NCBI GenBank assembly: GCA_028564925.1
Contig: CM053034.1
Span: 153,305,356-153,369,355, forward strand
Direction of reading: 5' to 3'
Source of the DNA: Lithobates sylvaticus
Taxonomy: Eukaryota; Chordata; Amphibia; Anura; Ranidae
DNA: 64,000 bases
In this document: positions 45,024 to 56,630 of the stretch, piece by piece
Position numbering within the stretch: the first letter of the stretch is position 1
Layout: each line of letters starts with the position of its first letter
Notes under the pieces: generated by a model
The model's input: the letters and a program-made list of their open reading frames with translations, nothing else
Told to the model about the DNA's origin: nothing
Databases searched by the model: none
Position numbers and translations under genes: made by a program

Positions 45024-47768
45024 ATGAGGAGATCGTCAAAAAAGGGACGTGGCCCCGGTCGTGGTGCTGCTGATGGAGCTCCTGTTGCAGGGAGAGGACG
45101 TGGTCGATCTGTGCCAGCTACATGCACAAGTGAAACTCCTTCCTCAGGTGCGAGTGAGCGACAGAGCCTGCAGCGGTATTTCAGCGCGCCTAATGAGGCT
45201 GTACGAATGTTGAGGCCAGGACAAGTACAGGCAATAGTAGATTGGGTTGCTGACAGTTCCTCTGGTTCCTTCACATTGTCTCCAACCCAGTCTCCTGATG
45301 AAAGTTCAGAGTTGGCACCTGCAGCCGATGTTCATCAGTCTTTCACCTCACCCCCTTGCAAATCAGCCAATCAGTCTGAGCCCTAATGATGCAGCAGTCT
45401 CTTCTGTTTTTTGATGACTCTGTTAGTAGGGTTTCCCAGGGCCATCCACCTAGCCCTGCCCCAGAAGTGGAGGAGATTGTATGCACCGATGCCCAACCAC
45501 TTATGTTTCATGATGAGAACATGGGAGGACCATCGCAGCACGTCTCGGATGATGGCGAAACACAGGTGCCAACTGCTGCTGCTTTCAGCCATTATGCAGA
45601 CCGACAAGGAGGGCAGGAGTGAAGACTGGGTGGAAGATGATGTGGAGGACAATGAGGTCCTTGACCCCACATGGAATCAACGTCATGCAGGTGACCAGTG
45701 TAGTTTGGAGGAAGAGGCAGTGGTCGCACAGAGCCACCAGCACAGCAGAAGAGGGAGCAGGGTGCAAAAGCGGAGCGTCCATCCCCTAGACAGTACGTCT
45801 GCTACTGCCCAACGCAGCAGGGGACCGAGCACACCAAAGCCAGGTCCAAGGAGTTCCCTAGCGTGGCAGTTTTTCAGACAATGTGCTGATGACAAGGCAC
45901 GAGTGGTTTGCACACTGTGCAATCAGAACCTGAAGCGAGGCATAAACATTCTCAACCTGAGCACAACCTGCATGACCAGGCATCTAAGTGCAAAGCACGA
46001 GATGCAGTGGAGTAGACACCTCAAAAACCAAGAAAGGTCTCTGGCTCCTCCTCCTTCATCTTCTGCTGCAGTCTCAGCCTCTTCATCCACCTCTGTAGTG
46101 ACAGTGGCACCTGCCACCCCGCAAACAGAGGATCTGCCAGCAACACTACCACCTGGGACAAAGCACACCAAAGCCAGGTCCAAGGAGTTCCCTAGCGGGG
46201 CAGTTCTTCAGACAATGTGCTGATGACAAGGCACGAGTGGTTTGCACGCTGTGGCAATCAGAGTCTGAAGCGAGGCATAAACGTTCTCAACCTGAGCACA
46301 ACCTGCATGACCAGGCATCTAAGTGCAAAGCACGAGATGCAGTGGAGTAGACACCTCAAAAACCAAGAAAGGTCTCTGGCTCCTCCTGCTTCCTCTTCTG
46401 CTGCAGTCTCGACCTCTTCATCCACCTCTGTAGTGACAGTGGCACCTGCCACCCCGCAAACAGAGGATCTGCCAGCAACACTACCACCTGGGTCACCAAC
46501 CATCTCCACAATGTCCCATGGAAGTGTTCAGCTCTCTATCTCCCAAACACTGGAGCGGAAGAGGAAGAACCCCCCTAGCCACCCACGATCCCTGGCCCTG
46601 AATGCCAGAATTTCAAAATTCCTCGTTTTTGAAATGCTGTCATTCCGTCTGGTGGAGACGCAGAGTTTTAAAAGGCTGATGTCATTGGCTGTCCCACAGT
46701 ACGTCGTGCCCAGCCGCCACTTTTCCAGGCGAGCTATCCCTTCCCTGCACAACCAAGTGGGGGACAAAATCAGGTGTGCACTGCACAACGCCATCTGTGG
46801 CAAGGTCCACCTAACTACTGATGCATGGACCAGTAAGCACGGTCAGGGACGTTATATCTCCCCAACAGCACACTGGGTAAATGTAGTGGCGGCTGGGCCT
46901 GAGGCAGATAGCAGTTTGGAGCATGTCCTTCCACCACCGAGGATTGCAGGGCGCTCCAGTTTGCCTCCTGTTGCTAACTCCTCTTACTCCACCTCCTCAT
47001 TCTCTACCGCCTCCTCATCCGGTCAGCGTAACACCTTCATCACCAACTTCAGCACAGTCAGGGGTAAACGACAGCAGGCAGTTTTAAAACTTTCCTGTTT
47101 GGGGGAAAAACCCCACACCGCGCAGGAGTTGTGGAGGGACATGGAACAACAGACTGATGAGTGGTTGGTGGCAGTGAGCCTCAAGGCCGGCCTGGTGGTG
47201 TGCGATAATGGGCGAAATCTCGTAGCAGCTCTGGGCCTAGCCGGTTTGACGCACATCCCTTAGAAATTACCCGATATTCCAGAGCTGCTGCAGAAAGTGT
47301 GGGCCGTCTGTGCGTACTTTCGGCGTTCTCACCCTGCTGCTGCTCGCCTGTCAGTGCTGCAGCGTAACTTCGGCCTTCCCGCTCAACCGTCTCATATGTG
47401 ACGTGCCCACAAGGTGGAACTCCACCTTGCACATGCTGGCCAGACTGTGCGAGCAGCAGCAGGCGATAGTGGAGTTTCAGCTGCAGCAGGCATGCATGAG
47501 TCGCTCTGCGGAACAGCACCACTTCACCACCAATAACTGGGCCTCCATGCAAGACCTGTGTGCCTTGTTGCGCTGTTTCGAGTACTCCACCAACATGGCC
47601 AGTGCCGATGATGCCATTCTCAGCGTTACTATCCCAGTTCTATGCCTCCTTGAAAAAACGCTTCAGGCGATGATGGAAGAGGATGTGGCACAGGAGGAGG
47701 AGGAGGAACCGGGATCATTTCCAAGGCTTTCAGGGCAGTCATTCACAAGTGGCTACGAGGGTGGGTTC
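45024..47768 (+). pseudogene. hAT transposase with BED zinc finger, broken
   Basis: Cut-and-paste transposase. The start MRRSSKKGRGPGRGAADGAP is basic; SLQRYFSAPNEAVRML follows. The acidic stretch LLFFDDSVSRVS needs a frame change near 45384, and another lies near 45600. A BED finger follows (CTLCNQN ... TTCMTRHLSAKHE), then duplicated. The catalytic core in 46217-47263 has LTTDAWTSKHGQ (first Asp) and VCDNGRNLVAAL (second Asp). After a loss near 47260 the frame from 47310 holds the DVPTRWNSTLHMLARL block. The C-terminal hATC domain with the last Glu region is absent. At least four frame changes; not functional. Confidence 0.87.
45831..46496 (+). repeat. 333-bp tandem duplication covering the BED finger
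   Basis: CACACCAAAGCCAGGTCCAA begins at 45831 and again at 46164. The two 333-bp copies (111 codons) are about 95% alike and each contains the whole BED finger and the Ser-rich linker. The second copy has a one-base gain near 46250. Confidence 0.92.
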
Positions 47769-47785
47769 CTGCACCAACAAGCGCC

Positions 47786-47950
47786 TAAGTTTGTGAGGTA
47801 CATACTTAGCAGAGAGCTCATAAAGACTGGTCTTATAAGTTTTGATGACCAACCTGAAAATTACAGAAGTTGGCAATGTGCCTTCAGAACTGCAATCAGT
47901 GATTTTGGCATTACAGCTGCTGAAGAATTGGATCTGCTAATCGGGGTCGA
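47786..47950 (+). mobile_element. LTR-retroelement gag-like scrap (fossil)
   Basis: About 55 codons resembling the N-terminal gag-like region of LTR retroelements, perhaps BEL/Pao-related. It is fused in frame to the end of the hAT remnant and followed directly by a Penelope-like element. A fossil fragment, clearly broken and probably old. The family call is tentative. Confidence 0.4.
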
Positions 47951-47952
47951 GC

Positions 47953-49740
47953 ATGGGAGACTTAGTACACAATATCTCCAGGCGTGTTCTCTCTCCAGAA
48001 GAGGTAGGACTCCTTAATCATGGTTTTTCTTTTTCCCCTAAAAGCTATCTTGATCCATTCCAGCCTGATCAGGACCTGTATAGACTCTTTCGCAATATAA
48101 GGTGGAAGGTACACTTTATTCATAAGCCCTTTGTGTGCAGTGAACCAGTGGGAGATGCACTTGATTGCAAAACATTTAATTTGATGACTAAATCTAAGTC
48201 TGTACCCCCCACATCGTATGTCCCGGTGGAAATGTTTGTTAAGGAGGTCACCCGTGATGTTAAGGATCTTATTCTGAAAGCTGACTATAGAGATCATGTA
48301 CCAAATAATTTGTTATTGGAAGAAAAACTAGCTTTGAGAAATCTTAGTAAACGAGATGACATTATCTGTAAACCTGCTGACAAGGGGGGTTCTGTGGTAA
48401 TTATGGACTCTGAGATGTATGAATCGGAAGTGATCCGTCAATTGAGTGATCAGTCTGAATATAAGAAAGTTACCACGGACCCCATTTGGGGAGTAAGGAA
48501 ACAGTTGGAAAATATTCTTAAACCAGCATTAAAGGATGGGTTGATATCCCGTGATCTGTTTGATTTTTTACTTCCTTCTCATACTCATATCCCTGTACTT
48601 TATATGTTACCTAAAATCCACAAAGACAGCCAATCCCCTCCGGGACGCCCGATCGTGTCGGGGAGGGACTCTATTTTTGTCCCGATGGCGCGATTATTGG
48701 ACAGGATCCTATCTCCCCTTGTTAAGAATATGAAATCTTACATTAGAGACACACAGGACTTTCTATCTAAGATTAGGAAAACACCATTGTGTCAGGGTGA
48801 TGAGATTCTTGTGACTTGACTAGTTTATACACATGTATCCCACATCAAGATGGAATTAATGCAGCAATTGGAAACAGTGATATGTACTAGAGGCTCAGAT
48901 TACGCTATTTGAGAAATTATTTAGTGTTCTGTTGTTTAATAATTATTTCTTATTTAGGGATCAGTTCTATATACAGCAGAACGGAGTTGCTATGGGCTCC
49001 AATGTTGCCCTGCCATATGCCTGCTCATTTATGAATGAGTTTGAATGTAAGTATGTTTTTGAGAATGAGCTATTTCAACGATATTGCGCCACCTGGTGGC
49101 GATATATAGATGACGTCTTTGTCATATGGCGGGGCAACATTGAATCCCTTATGCTTTTTGATGAAATGCTGAATGGATGTTTTCCGGGTATCCAATTTAA
49201 AATCAATATTGGAGGTGACTCTATTCCATTTTTGGATACTCAGATATACATCGATCAGTGTCGTATTGAGTCTGATTTGTACGTGAAACCGACAGACAGG
49301 AATCAACTCCTGCTGTTCAATAGCTATCATTCACCTCACGTTTTTAAATCAATCGTGAGAAGCCAGCATTCTAAGGGTTAAACGCATAGTCAGTAATGAG
49401 TTGGTCAGGAGAGTCAAATTAGATGAGATGTGCCAGAAGTTTAGGGAACGGGGTTACCCAGACGGTTTGATTAGACAGGAATTCAACAAAATATTCAGCA
49501 CCACAAGATAGAGAAACCGAGGCTCCCCTTTTTTGTTTTCAATTCAATAGATTTCTTTGATTAGGATGACCCGCCCCATTTGGAGTGCTTACTCTGTTAT
49601 AAATATCCGTTTTTAAATCAAACATGTATGCTTTGATGAAGGCTTCTTAGCCGAAACGCGTCAGCTTAGCCTGTACCCGTGTACCCATGTAACGAAATAA
49701 AGGACTTTTATTCAAGAGCATCCGAGTCGCCAGCCCTTTT
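47953..49740 (+). mobile_element. Penelope-like element, incomplete
   Basis: A retroelement that reverse-transcribes at a DNA break. Coding parts at 47953-48819 and 48932-49381 show VHNISRRVLSPEE, CKPADKGGSVVIMD, LPKIHKDSQSPPGRPIVSG, QNGVAMGSNVALPYACSFMN and the catalytic WRYIDDVFVIW, followed by GIQFKINIGGDSIPFLDTQI. These are the Penelope RT motifs in order. No GIY-YIG endonuclease is recognisable before the 3' region ends near 49740. The copy is broken in about three places. The 3' part has a hammerhead-like motif at 49633-49662. Confidence 0.88.
49633..49662 (+). ncRNA. Hammerhead-ribozyme-like core of Penelope element
   Basis: TTGATGA at 49633-49639 is followed by GGCT-TCTT-AGCC (stem II with tetraloop, 49641-49652), then GAAAC and GCGTC (49653-49662). 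This is the order of a hammerhead core: CUGAUGA, stem II, GAAA, a very short stem III and a UC cleavage site. Penelope-like elements are known to carry hammerheads with minimal stem III. Departures: U for the first core C, and an extra A before stem II. Probably a worn copy. Cleavage activity is doubtful. Confidence 0.55.
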
Positions 49741-49747
49741 CTGATTC

Positions 49748-50045
49748 GAGTGCTGAATACAAATGCTGGAAAATAATGGTGGCTACACAAAATATTGACA
49801 CTTTGGGCCCAATTTGGACATTTTCATTTAGGGGTGTACTCACTTTTGTTGCCATCGGTTTAGACATTAAGTGTGTTGAGTTATTTAGAGGGGACAGAAA
49901 ATTTGCACTGTTATACAAGCTGTACACTCACTACTTTACATTGTAGCAAAGTGGCATTTCTTCAGTGTTGTCACATGAAAAGATATACCGTAATCAAATA
50001 TTTACAAAAATGTGAGGGGTGTACTCACTTTTGTGAGATACTGTA
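49748..50045 (-). mobile_element. Tc1/mariner-like terminal fragment
   Basis: GTGTACTCACTTTTGTTGCC at about 49833 and GTGTACTCACTTTTGTGAGA near 50020 are the subterminal repeat pair of a Tc1-like family. ACAGTATCTCACAAAAGTGA, read inverted, forms the outer terminus at about 50045. No transposase is left; the rest would lie to the left, where the Penelope-like element now sits. Confidence 0.65.
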
Positions 50046-50419
50046 CATCTTCAATATTAGGATGTGACCCTATACCATGTTTGCATACACCCAGAGTGCC
50101 ATCCTGTGTTGGTTTATTTGTCTGAATATCTAGTATCATATAATTTACCTGATAACTAGTAAGGGTCTCCTATTTGTACCATGCAAAGGACCCTTTGATT
50201 CCCAAGCTGGTTTACGGAACACTACTGTACAAATGCTTATTGTGTATATCCTTTTTGGTGCCTCTCTGGACAGCTTTACCAAGGATTCCAAGGATAGGAA
50301 GTGCACAATTTTGTCCCTGTAAAAGAAGGCTAAGCTTCAGACCTGAATATCTTTTACCTCTGTAGCTTAGAAGAACTTACACCAGTCCTCTAGGATCCAA
50401 GGTCTAGTGTGGGACACAG
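50046..50419. other. No recognisable feature
   Basis: Mixed sequence without a supported gene; may contain worn upstream parts of the DIRS fossil. Confidence 0.35.
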
Positions 50420-51420
50420 TTGCACTGTAGGCCTTCAACTCCAAAAGCTCCAGGCTAATGACCAAGTCCCCCTCAAAATGGGGGAATGCTCCCTCTTCTC
50501 AGTCTTGGACATGAAGCCCACAACCAGGTTATGCCTGGTATGGGAACAGTAGAACCTGAAATACTCTGAAGGAAGTCCTTTTTTTTCAGTGTCGAAATGA
50601 AAGTCATTCCAGTTCTTCTCATAACACTGGCCTGGCCCCGGCTGGTGTGGTATTCGGCCTTCATCAGACTTCTGGCAAGCTCTATGTAGGCTCTCTCAGA
50701 TGTGTATCACCTGGATCCTCTGTCCTAAGGACCAATTTTCCATCTTGCTTTATGGTTGCTGACTTCTAAAGCATGGCTGTTGAAGCCCAGGTCCTAAAAC
50801 ATAGAGGGTGTCTGAGTCCGTTTTTTTCATGCTACTAATAACTGGGACATCATCTTGCAGGGTCTACGATTGCATACTTCGCATGGTGTGAGGAAATTCA
50901 TTTTAAAGGAGTTTCTCCTGGCCTTTATACAGTCTAGTTTGGAATAACATTTAGCTTTTAGTACCGCCAATGCTCAGATTTCAGCCCTCACATTTCTTTT
51001 CAAAGACAGCTTGCCTCTCATTCTTTGGTGAAAGCCATAGTCCAGGGTGTTGCTTGTATACCTTCACCTGAAAGTCCATTTGTGACTCTGTGGGATCTTA
51101 ACCTGGTCTTGTTGTTTCATCAAAATCCAAACTTTGCATCTGTCAAAGGATTCCACAGTTTACTCTCACTCACAAGATAGCTTTCCTTGTTGCAATCCGA
51201 AGGTCCCCATAACAGCAGCCTGCCACTTATCCCTCTGTTACTAGGCTAGAAATCTTCAATCCTATATCCTATCTGGAAGGCTGCCACCTAGTTTTCTGTT
51301 TGCATGTTTGCTAAATTTTACCAGGTGGATAACCAGGCCTTCTTTTATACCAGCTTCAGACATAAGATCCTTTAGGCAGCTCTTGAGCTTCAAATAAGCA
51401 ATGAAACTGCACTAAATACT
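50420..51420 (+). mobile_element. DIRS-type retroelement remnant (fossil)
   Basis: Plus-strand translation in pieces resembles the RNase H end and then the tyrosine-recombinase region of vertebrate DIRS-1-like elements. The element is heavily broken and looks old. Terminal repeats were not found. Confidence 0.55.
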
Positions 51421-53850
51421 GTCATACAGTACAAAAAGCATCAGTAGACTGTCATCAGAGTAGACAAAGGATTTTACAGTAAGTACAAAAGTCCTGTTTA
51501 TTTCAATTACCTAGGTCAGCTGTCCATGTTTCTTTCCAGTGCTGCTTCTGGGTATGCCAACTGGCGATCCAGTGCTGCAGTCTGTGCCCACACCAACCAA
51601 TTATCTCCAATTATCTCTTTGTGATTTTGTGATGCCTTCTCTCTTCTTCAATCTGCTGTGACCACAGATTTAGGCAATTTTATAAAGTGTCCTAACAATT
51701 AGCTGAGGGTGGGGGAAAACACATGTAAATACTGATGACTGTGATCATTTATGATAGCTATAGTAATGAGAGTTTTTCTTTTTCTTTTTTAAAACATGCA
51801 TATTTTAGAAAGCAAAAATGAAATCAAGTCAGCATAGCTACCAGGCAACCAACACTTTCTGAAACAAATTACAGCAATGGCAGCCTCCATGTATCACTCA
51901 TGAAAGCTTTCCTTTTAGTCCACCAAGCAGTACAAATGATGGAAGTCTTGCTGTTATGTTTAAAGCAGCTTTAGGATGTGGGTTTTCTAGGGACCCCATC
52001 AATGTTTATATTAGCATCCCAAGTAGATGGGTCATTTCTAGACATTTTCTAGAAATCACTTTCAGTGTTGATATGCCGCTGTTCAATGCGGTCATAGCAC
52101 ATTTTTTTTTTTGCAATATAGCTGAACTTCACAAAATATTGGAGTCATCCACTGAATACACTAAAAGTGTTTTCATTTCTTCTGAAAGATAATAAAATGT
52201 GAAAGTTCATGTTATATAATACTCTGTCCTGACAAGTTTATATTAGCGGTCACTTAAAAGAAAGAATCAGGCTGAGCAGACAAGAAATAAGGAATACATT
52301 CCCTCCATTAGAAGATTAATAGTTGGGGATAGGCGTATCAGTAAGCTGCAGAAACGGCGACAGTCATGCAGACCATGTCCTTTTTCCTCCTTAAGTGTTT
52401 CCCCCTGCTTTGTCATTAAAACAATTTTCTTTTTTTATCTACTTTTCTTTATTTTTACAAAATGACCTAATTTCCTCCACACCCTTGCAATTATGTTAAA
52501 AATAGGCGTTGCCTGGATTGAAACTGTGGATAGTATGGTGTAGTTTGTAGAAAGGGTTACCAGTTCTAGGAATTGTTGAGGATAACTGTGACAAGGGCAG
52601 CTAAACAAAGAACAGCAGTCAAAATTGTTTTCTGTGTTTGCATTGCCTTTTCTTTTTTTTTTCCTAAGGACTGGCAATATGGGACCAGAGGCTTTTCTGA
52701 TTCAATATTATTGTTCCTTTTAATCCCCCTGCATACTGTAACATTTAAAGCCATCGTTAAAAAGAGAAAGTGTATTTCTGGCAGACTTCAATTTCCTCCT
52801 AAGGAAAGCAATTATCCATTGCTTAAACAGACTCATTAATGAAAGTGAGGGAAAATGTGATTTGTCTCAGAAGATGCCTATAGCAACCAGTTCTCACTTT
52901 CATTGGTCCCTAGGTGCATAGCAGAGTGATAGGAAGAGTTTGCTATAGATATCATATAGTGTGTGAGAAAGCTCTACTCTACAAGCCTTTTCTTAAAAGT
53001 GGGACTGATGTATAAAAATTGAAGCAAACAGAAATAACAAAAAAATTGAGAAAATATGTTCAGAGCAACTAGTCTGTTTTCTTGTCTTATTGTCCAAGTA
53101 AATAATAGATTAAACCTGATTGGTTGCTGAGGCTAACAGTTGTAGTTTTGATCCACATTTTATACATTTCATTCACCTTAACAAGTATTGTGTTGTATTT
53201 TGCAGGACCAGATACTTTTTTCCTATTGTATTTCCACGTGTTAAAGAAAAGGAACTCCATTTTTAATGAGTTTGATACTCATTAATGTACCCCACAACTT
53301 CCGTTTCCCTTCATAGAGCATGACCTAGGATTATTTTTTCCTTTATCATTTTATAATTTTCCTGTAATGAGAAACAGCTTGTATTACGATAACTACTGTG
53401 ACATATTTATCAAGCTTGTAAAATTCTTGTAAGGGCAGATGCTGGGAACTCAGGAGGTCCTATTGACATAGGAATGCAACCAAAACGACATCTCCCACAT
53501 CTACTTAGAATCCTTTTTCCTATATATAGCTTGTGGGCAGGCATTTAAAAATCAAGGTAGCAGCATATTTGTACTGGGAAATAAATTAATGTATACACGT
53601 GGATTGAAACAGAGGGATGGGTTTAGTCGGAGTTCTGTAGTTCAACTGGCAGGGCCTACAAGACTGGTTGGAATTTCAGATCAGAAAAGGCACTGCATTC
53701 TCAGCTCACAGAGGAAGTTAGGAGGACACTGAATTTCTTGTAGATCAAAGGGTATTTTTCTGTACTTGCATCTAATTTAATGGGAAACATGGGGAAATTG
53801 CATGTGGAGAAATATACTGAATATGGGTTTATTTTCCCTGATATACACTT
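51421..53850. other. Unassigned, apparently low-repeat sequence
   Basis: No element termini, tandem arrays or coding frames with recognisable domains. The 88-codon frame at 52573 has no recognisable domain. This stretch could hold single-copy non-coding DNA. Confidence 0.4.
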
Positions 53851-54415
53851 TAAAATAAAATACTGCAGTTGCTGACATTTAATAAAAGGTTACTTACCTC
53901 TCCAGGGATCCAGCGTTGTCCTCATCTGGGCCGGTTCTTTGCCAGTCTTCAGGTCCCCAGTATGTTTACGAAGAGAAGACAGCTGTGACTCCTTGCGACT
54001 TCACAGGCGGCTTCCCACTGTGCATACACAATCCACCCTGTGTTGTTTGAATGGTCCCACAAACTTCTGAGGCCTGTGATGTATCCCAGAAGGCTGCGGG
54101 CAAAGGGGGGTGGCTGAACTTCCGCTCCAATCACCTAGGCAATCCAAGCAAAAGTGAAAGAAGGTACCTGTTTTTTTTTTGTTTTAGGAAATATCTGCAA
54201 GGGTTTGAGTTTTTTTCAAGTTTTACAACCAAGTTCAGGGTTGGGTAAAAAAGGGATCCCCAGTAACGATTAAACATAAAAAGCAGCTTTGGCTGCAGTT
54301 TGCTCAGATGCCATGCTCTGCAGACTCAATCCAGCTTCTGGTCTTCTGGGTTGAAAGATGCCCAGTATAATTTTCTTGGATTAATTGTGGGTTTACTAAC
54401 ACTTTAAATGGCACC
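53851..54415. mobile_element. Probable interspersed repeat, ends unclear
   Basis: Ends GTGGGTTTACTAACACTTTAAA, related to the GGTTTACATCCACTTTAA terminus at 26625-26642, and contains TTACTTACCTCTCCAGGGAT. Without a clear left terminus the class is open. Confidence 0.35.
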
Positions 54416-54795
54416 CAACTTCATTCAACCACTATACCCCATGGTGTCAAGGACAGACCCCTGGGGGTGCATGAAAAAGACAGTTTTAGTTTAGAGGAAA
54501 ATGCTGCAGAGAACAGCACTTACATCATTGATTTGGTAAAACCTATTCCCACGTCCACCAAAAGTGACAATAAATATGTTTTATGTGCACTAATCCTGTA
54601 GAAATATACAGTACTTATTCCAATATTATCTGTTCAATGTAATCCTTTAATTTCTTAGGCGTGTTTCACACAGGTTGCAGGTTGTATAAGTGCACTGTGA
54701 ACAGAAAGCTTTTACAAAGCATTTGCCGAGCTTTCAGCAAGCTTTGATGAAGCTTTTAAAGTACCATTCAGCTCCAGTTTGTAAATGTTGAACAC

Positions 54796-54920
54796 TAATG
54801 TGAGAGTTGATTGCCACTTTAAGCAAGCTGCTAGCAGGCTTCAGATTTTCTTAAAGCTTTTTGAAAACCTGCTGATGCCTGCTAGCAGCTTGCTTAAAGT
54901 GGCAATCAACACTCCCATTA
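54796..54920. repeat. Hairpin with 44-bp arms
   Basis: 54796-54839 and 54877-54920 are inverted copies (core GTTGATTGCCACTTTAAGCA ... GCTAGCAGGC, perfect over 34 bp). The loop of 37 bases itself has AAAGCTTT. Confidence 0.9.
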
Positions 54921-55179
54921 GGACATACCTCCCAACTTTTTTAGATGGGAACAAGGGACACCTATTAGCAAAAGTATGTAGGCATAGGACACACATCTGC
55001 CACTCCCCCTTAAAGGAGAATAATATAAAAAATATGATTGGTTAAACCCACAAGTGATTTTTTTGCCACTGCTATTCCACTTCCTTCCATTCTGGCTTTT
55101 GACATTTAGAAATGCAGCAATTTAGAAATTGAATGAAAGGTGTAGTACCGTGGAACACTTGAAAGATAAAAAGTGCACT

Positions 55180-56216
55180 TTATGTAGCGCTGGCTCCTGA
55201 CGAGCAGGCGCTATTGTTTTTTGAAAATTAAGTTGCCTGAAGCCACAGTTGGGCTTCAGGATAATTTCACAAAATTTCTGGTTTCAGTACCAGTCCAGCT
55301 GGGTTGCTCTGGGTTCTCCTTGACCGCAGTTGTCGCTGTCACCGCCGGCAAAAGTAGAAAGCAGTCTAGCTGGATGCAATCAATGCCACTTACCTCTCGG
55401 AACCAGCCCAGTGGGAGTGTTCTCCCACTGTGCACTCTGCGGGGGTATTTAAGGTACCAACACATGTGACTAAAAAAGTATTTTTCTGTCCTCGTGGTTC
55501 TGGTGGTCCTCCTGACCCAGCCTCATGTCCTGCCTGGCCTGGGGTGCGAAACCATGCATCCTGTGTCTCGGGGCTGGCTGGCCGGAGGCAATGCAACTGC
55601 AGGGGTAGGTCCAAGTGACTTTTGGAGCCTACTGATCCAAGGAAGGTCCGGTGCCATCTCATCTGAAGGGAGAAGCCCAGCAACTGAAGAACCCCAGGGG
55701 AGGACCCTTTCAGGAGAAGGCCATGCGCAAGGCTGGCTTCTCTGAAGGAGCCTGGAGGCTTAGTTGAAGGACGTGACCTGGGAACACTCATATGGTATCG
55801 CCGGATCGGCTGAGAGAAACTGGTACCGTATGCTAGTTCTTTAAAGTTCATCCAATCCCTCAGTGATGCTAAAGTGTAACTTACAAGTCTGTGGCAGAGA
55901 CTTTACCGAGCATCCTACTGGCTGCAAGGCCTAGTGAGAGCAGCAATCCAGTTTGTTAAACAGTCAACGTCTTTGGATTCGTTTAATACCTTCACCGCAT
56001 TTTAAGTACCTGAACTCACTCCTAACCCTCTACCCTTTATCGAGAGACTGTGTTCTATTTTCTGAATAAATAACCTAAAAGAGGATTCAGTGTCAGTCTC
56101 AACCTTTTCTTTGGGCCATTTTCCACGGGATTCCCAAGACGAAGCTACAGCAGGTGAGGTAACAGTAAGCCCAAATAAAACCAGCAGCTCCTTTGAGGGT
56201 TAGTGCTACATGTGGG
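55180..56216 (+). mobile_element. LTR-like fossil with primer-binding-type edge
   Basis: A gene-less stretch of about 1 kb with an AATAAA near 56067. It ends just before GGGCACTCGAGTCCGGGAT, which resembles the region following LTRs in tRNA-primed retroelements. The left limit is approximate. No paired LTR lies in the window, so it is a solo or truncated relic. Fossil; family not determined (gypsy- or ERV-like). Confidence 0.4.
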
Positions 56217-56630
56217 CACTCGAGTCCGGGATTTGCCATTACCACTCTCAACTAAAGTGAACTGTTTGTGTGGAATCTACATGGTAGAGGGTTTTTGGAC
56301 TGTGCCATTTTTTTTACAAGGGGTTGATTGCGGGCCATTTCCTGTCGCGTAGACTGTAGGAGGAGTTGAGAAAAGTTGCGTGACCAGAGGAACCAGTGGG
56401 AGGAGTCTTGCCTCTTCCTTTCCTGCACGAGGCACCGCGGAGAGTGTCGAAGGAGAGGAAGGAAGAGACTGTGTTTTTCTTGCTGAAAGAGGAAAATGTT
56501 ACAGATGCCAGGTCCACCAGCCACAGGTGCCCAAGCCCACTAGAATACATCACACACCCAAATGCCATCTATAAATCATGTATAAATGGGTTGGGCTGCA
56601 CCACCACTACTTACTTTTTTTATAAGCTTT

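Larger units (their letters stand above)
44268..47785 (+). mobile_element. hAT transposon with BED-finger transposase, 3' end missing
   Basis: The left end TAGGGTTGAGCGAACCTGAA shares its start with the MITEs at 5468 and 27222. The first 80 bases are GTTCGG/CCCGAA rich. A tandem 5' leader (44561-45000) precedes the transposase frames. The coding homology stops near 47785 at a junction with a gag-like scrap, so the C-terminal dimerisation domain and right terminus are lost. No matching 8-mer for CAGATGAC (44260-44267) was seen downstream. Confidence 0.85.

Noticed and set aside
44996-45274. 92-codon minus-strand frame
   Set aside because: Antisense shadow of the hAT transposase N-terminus.
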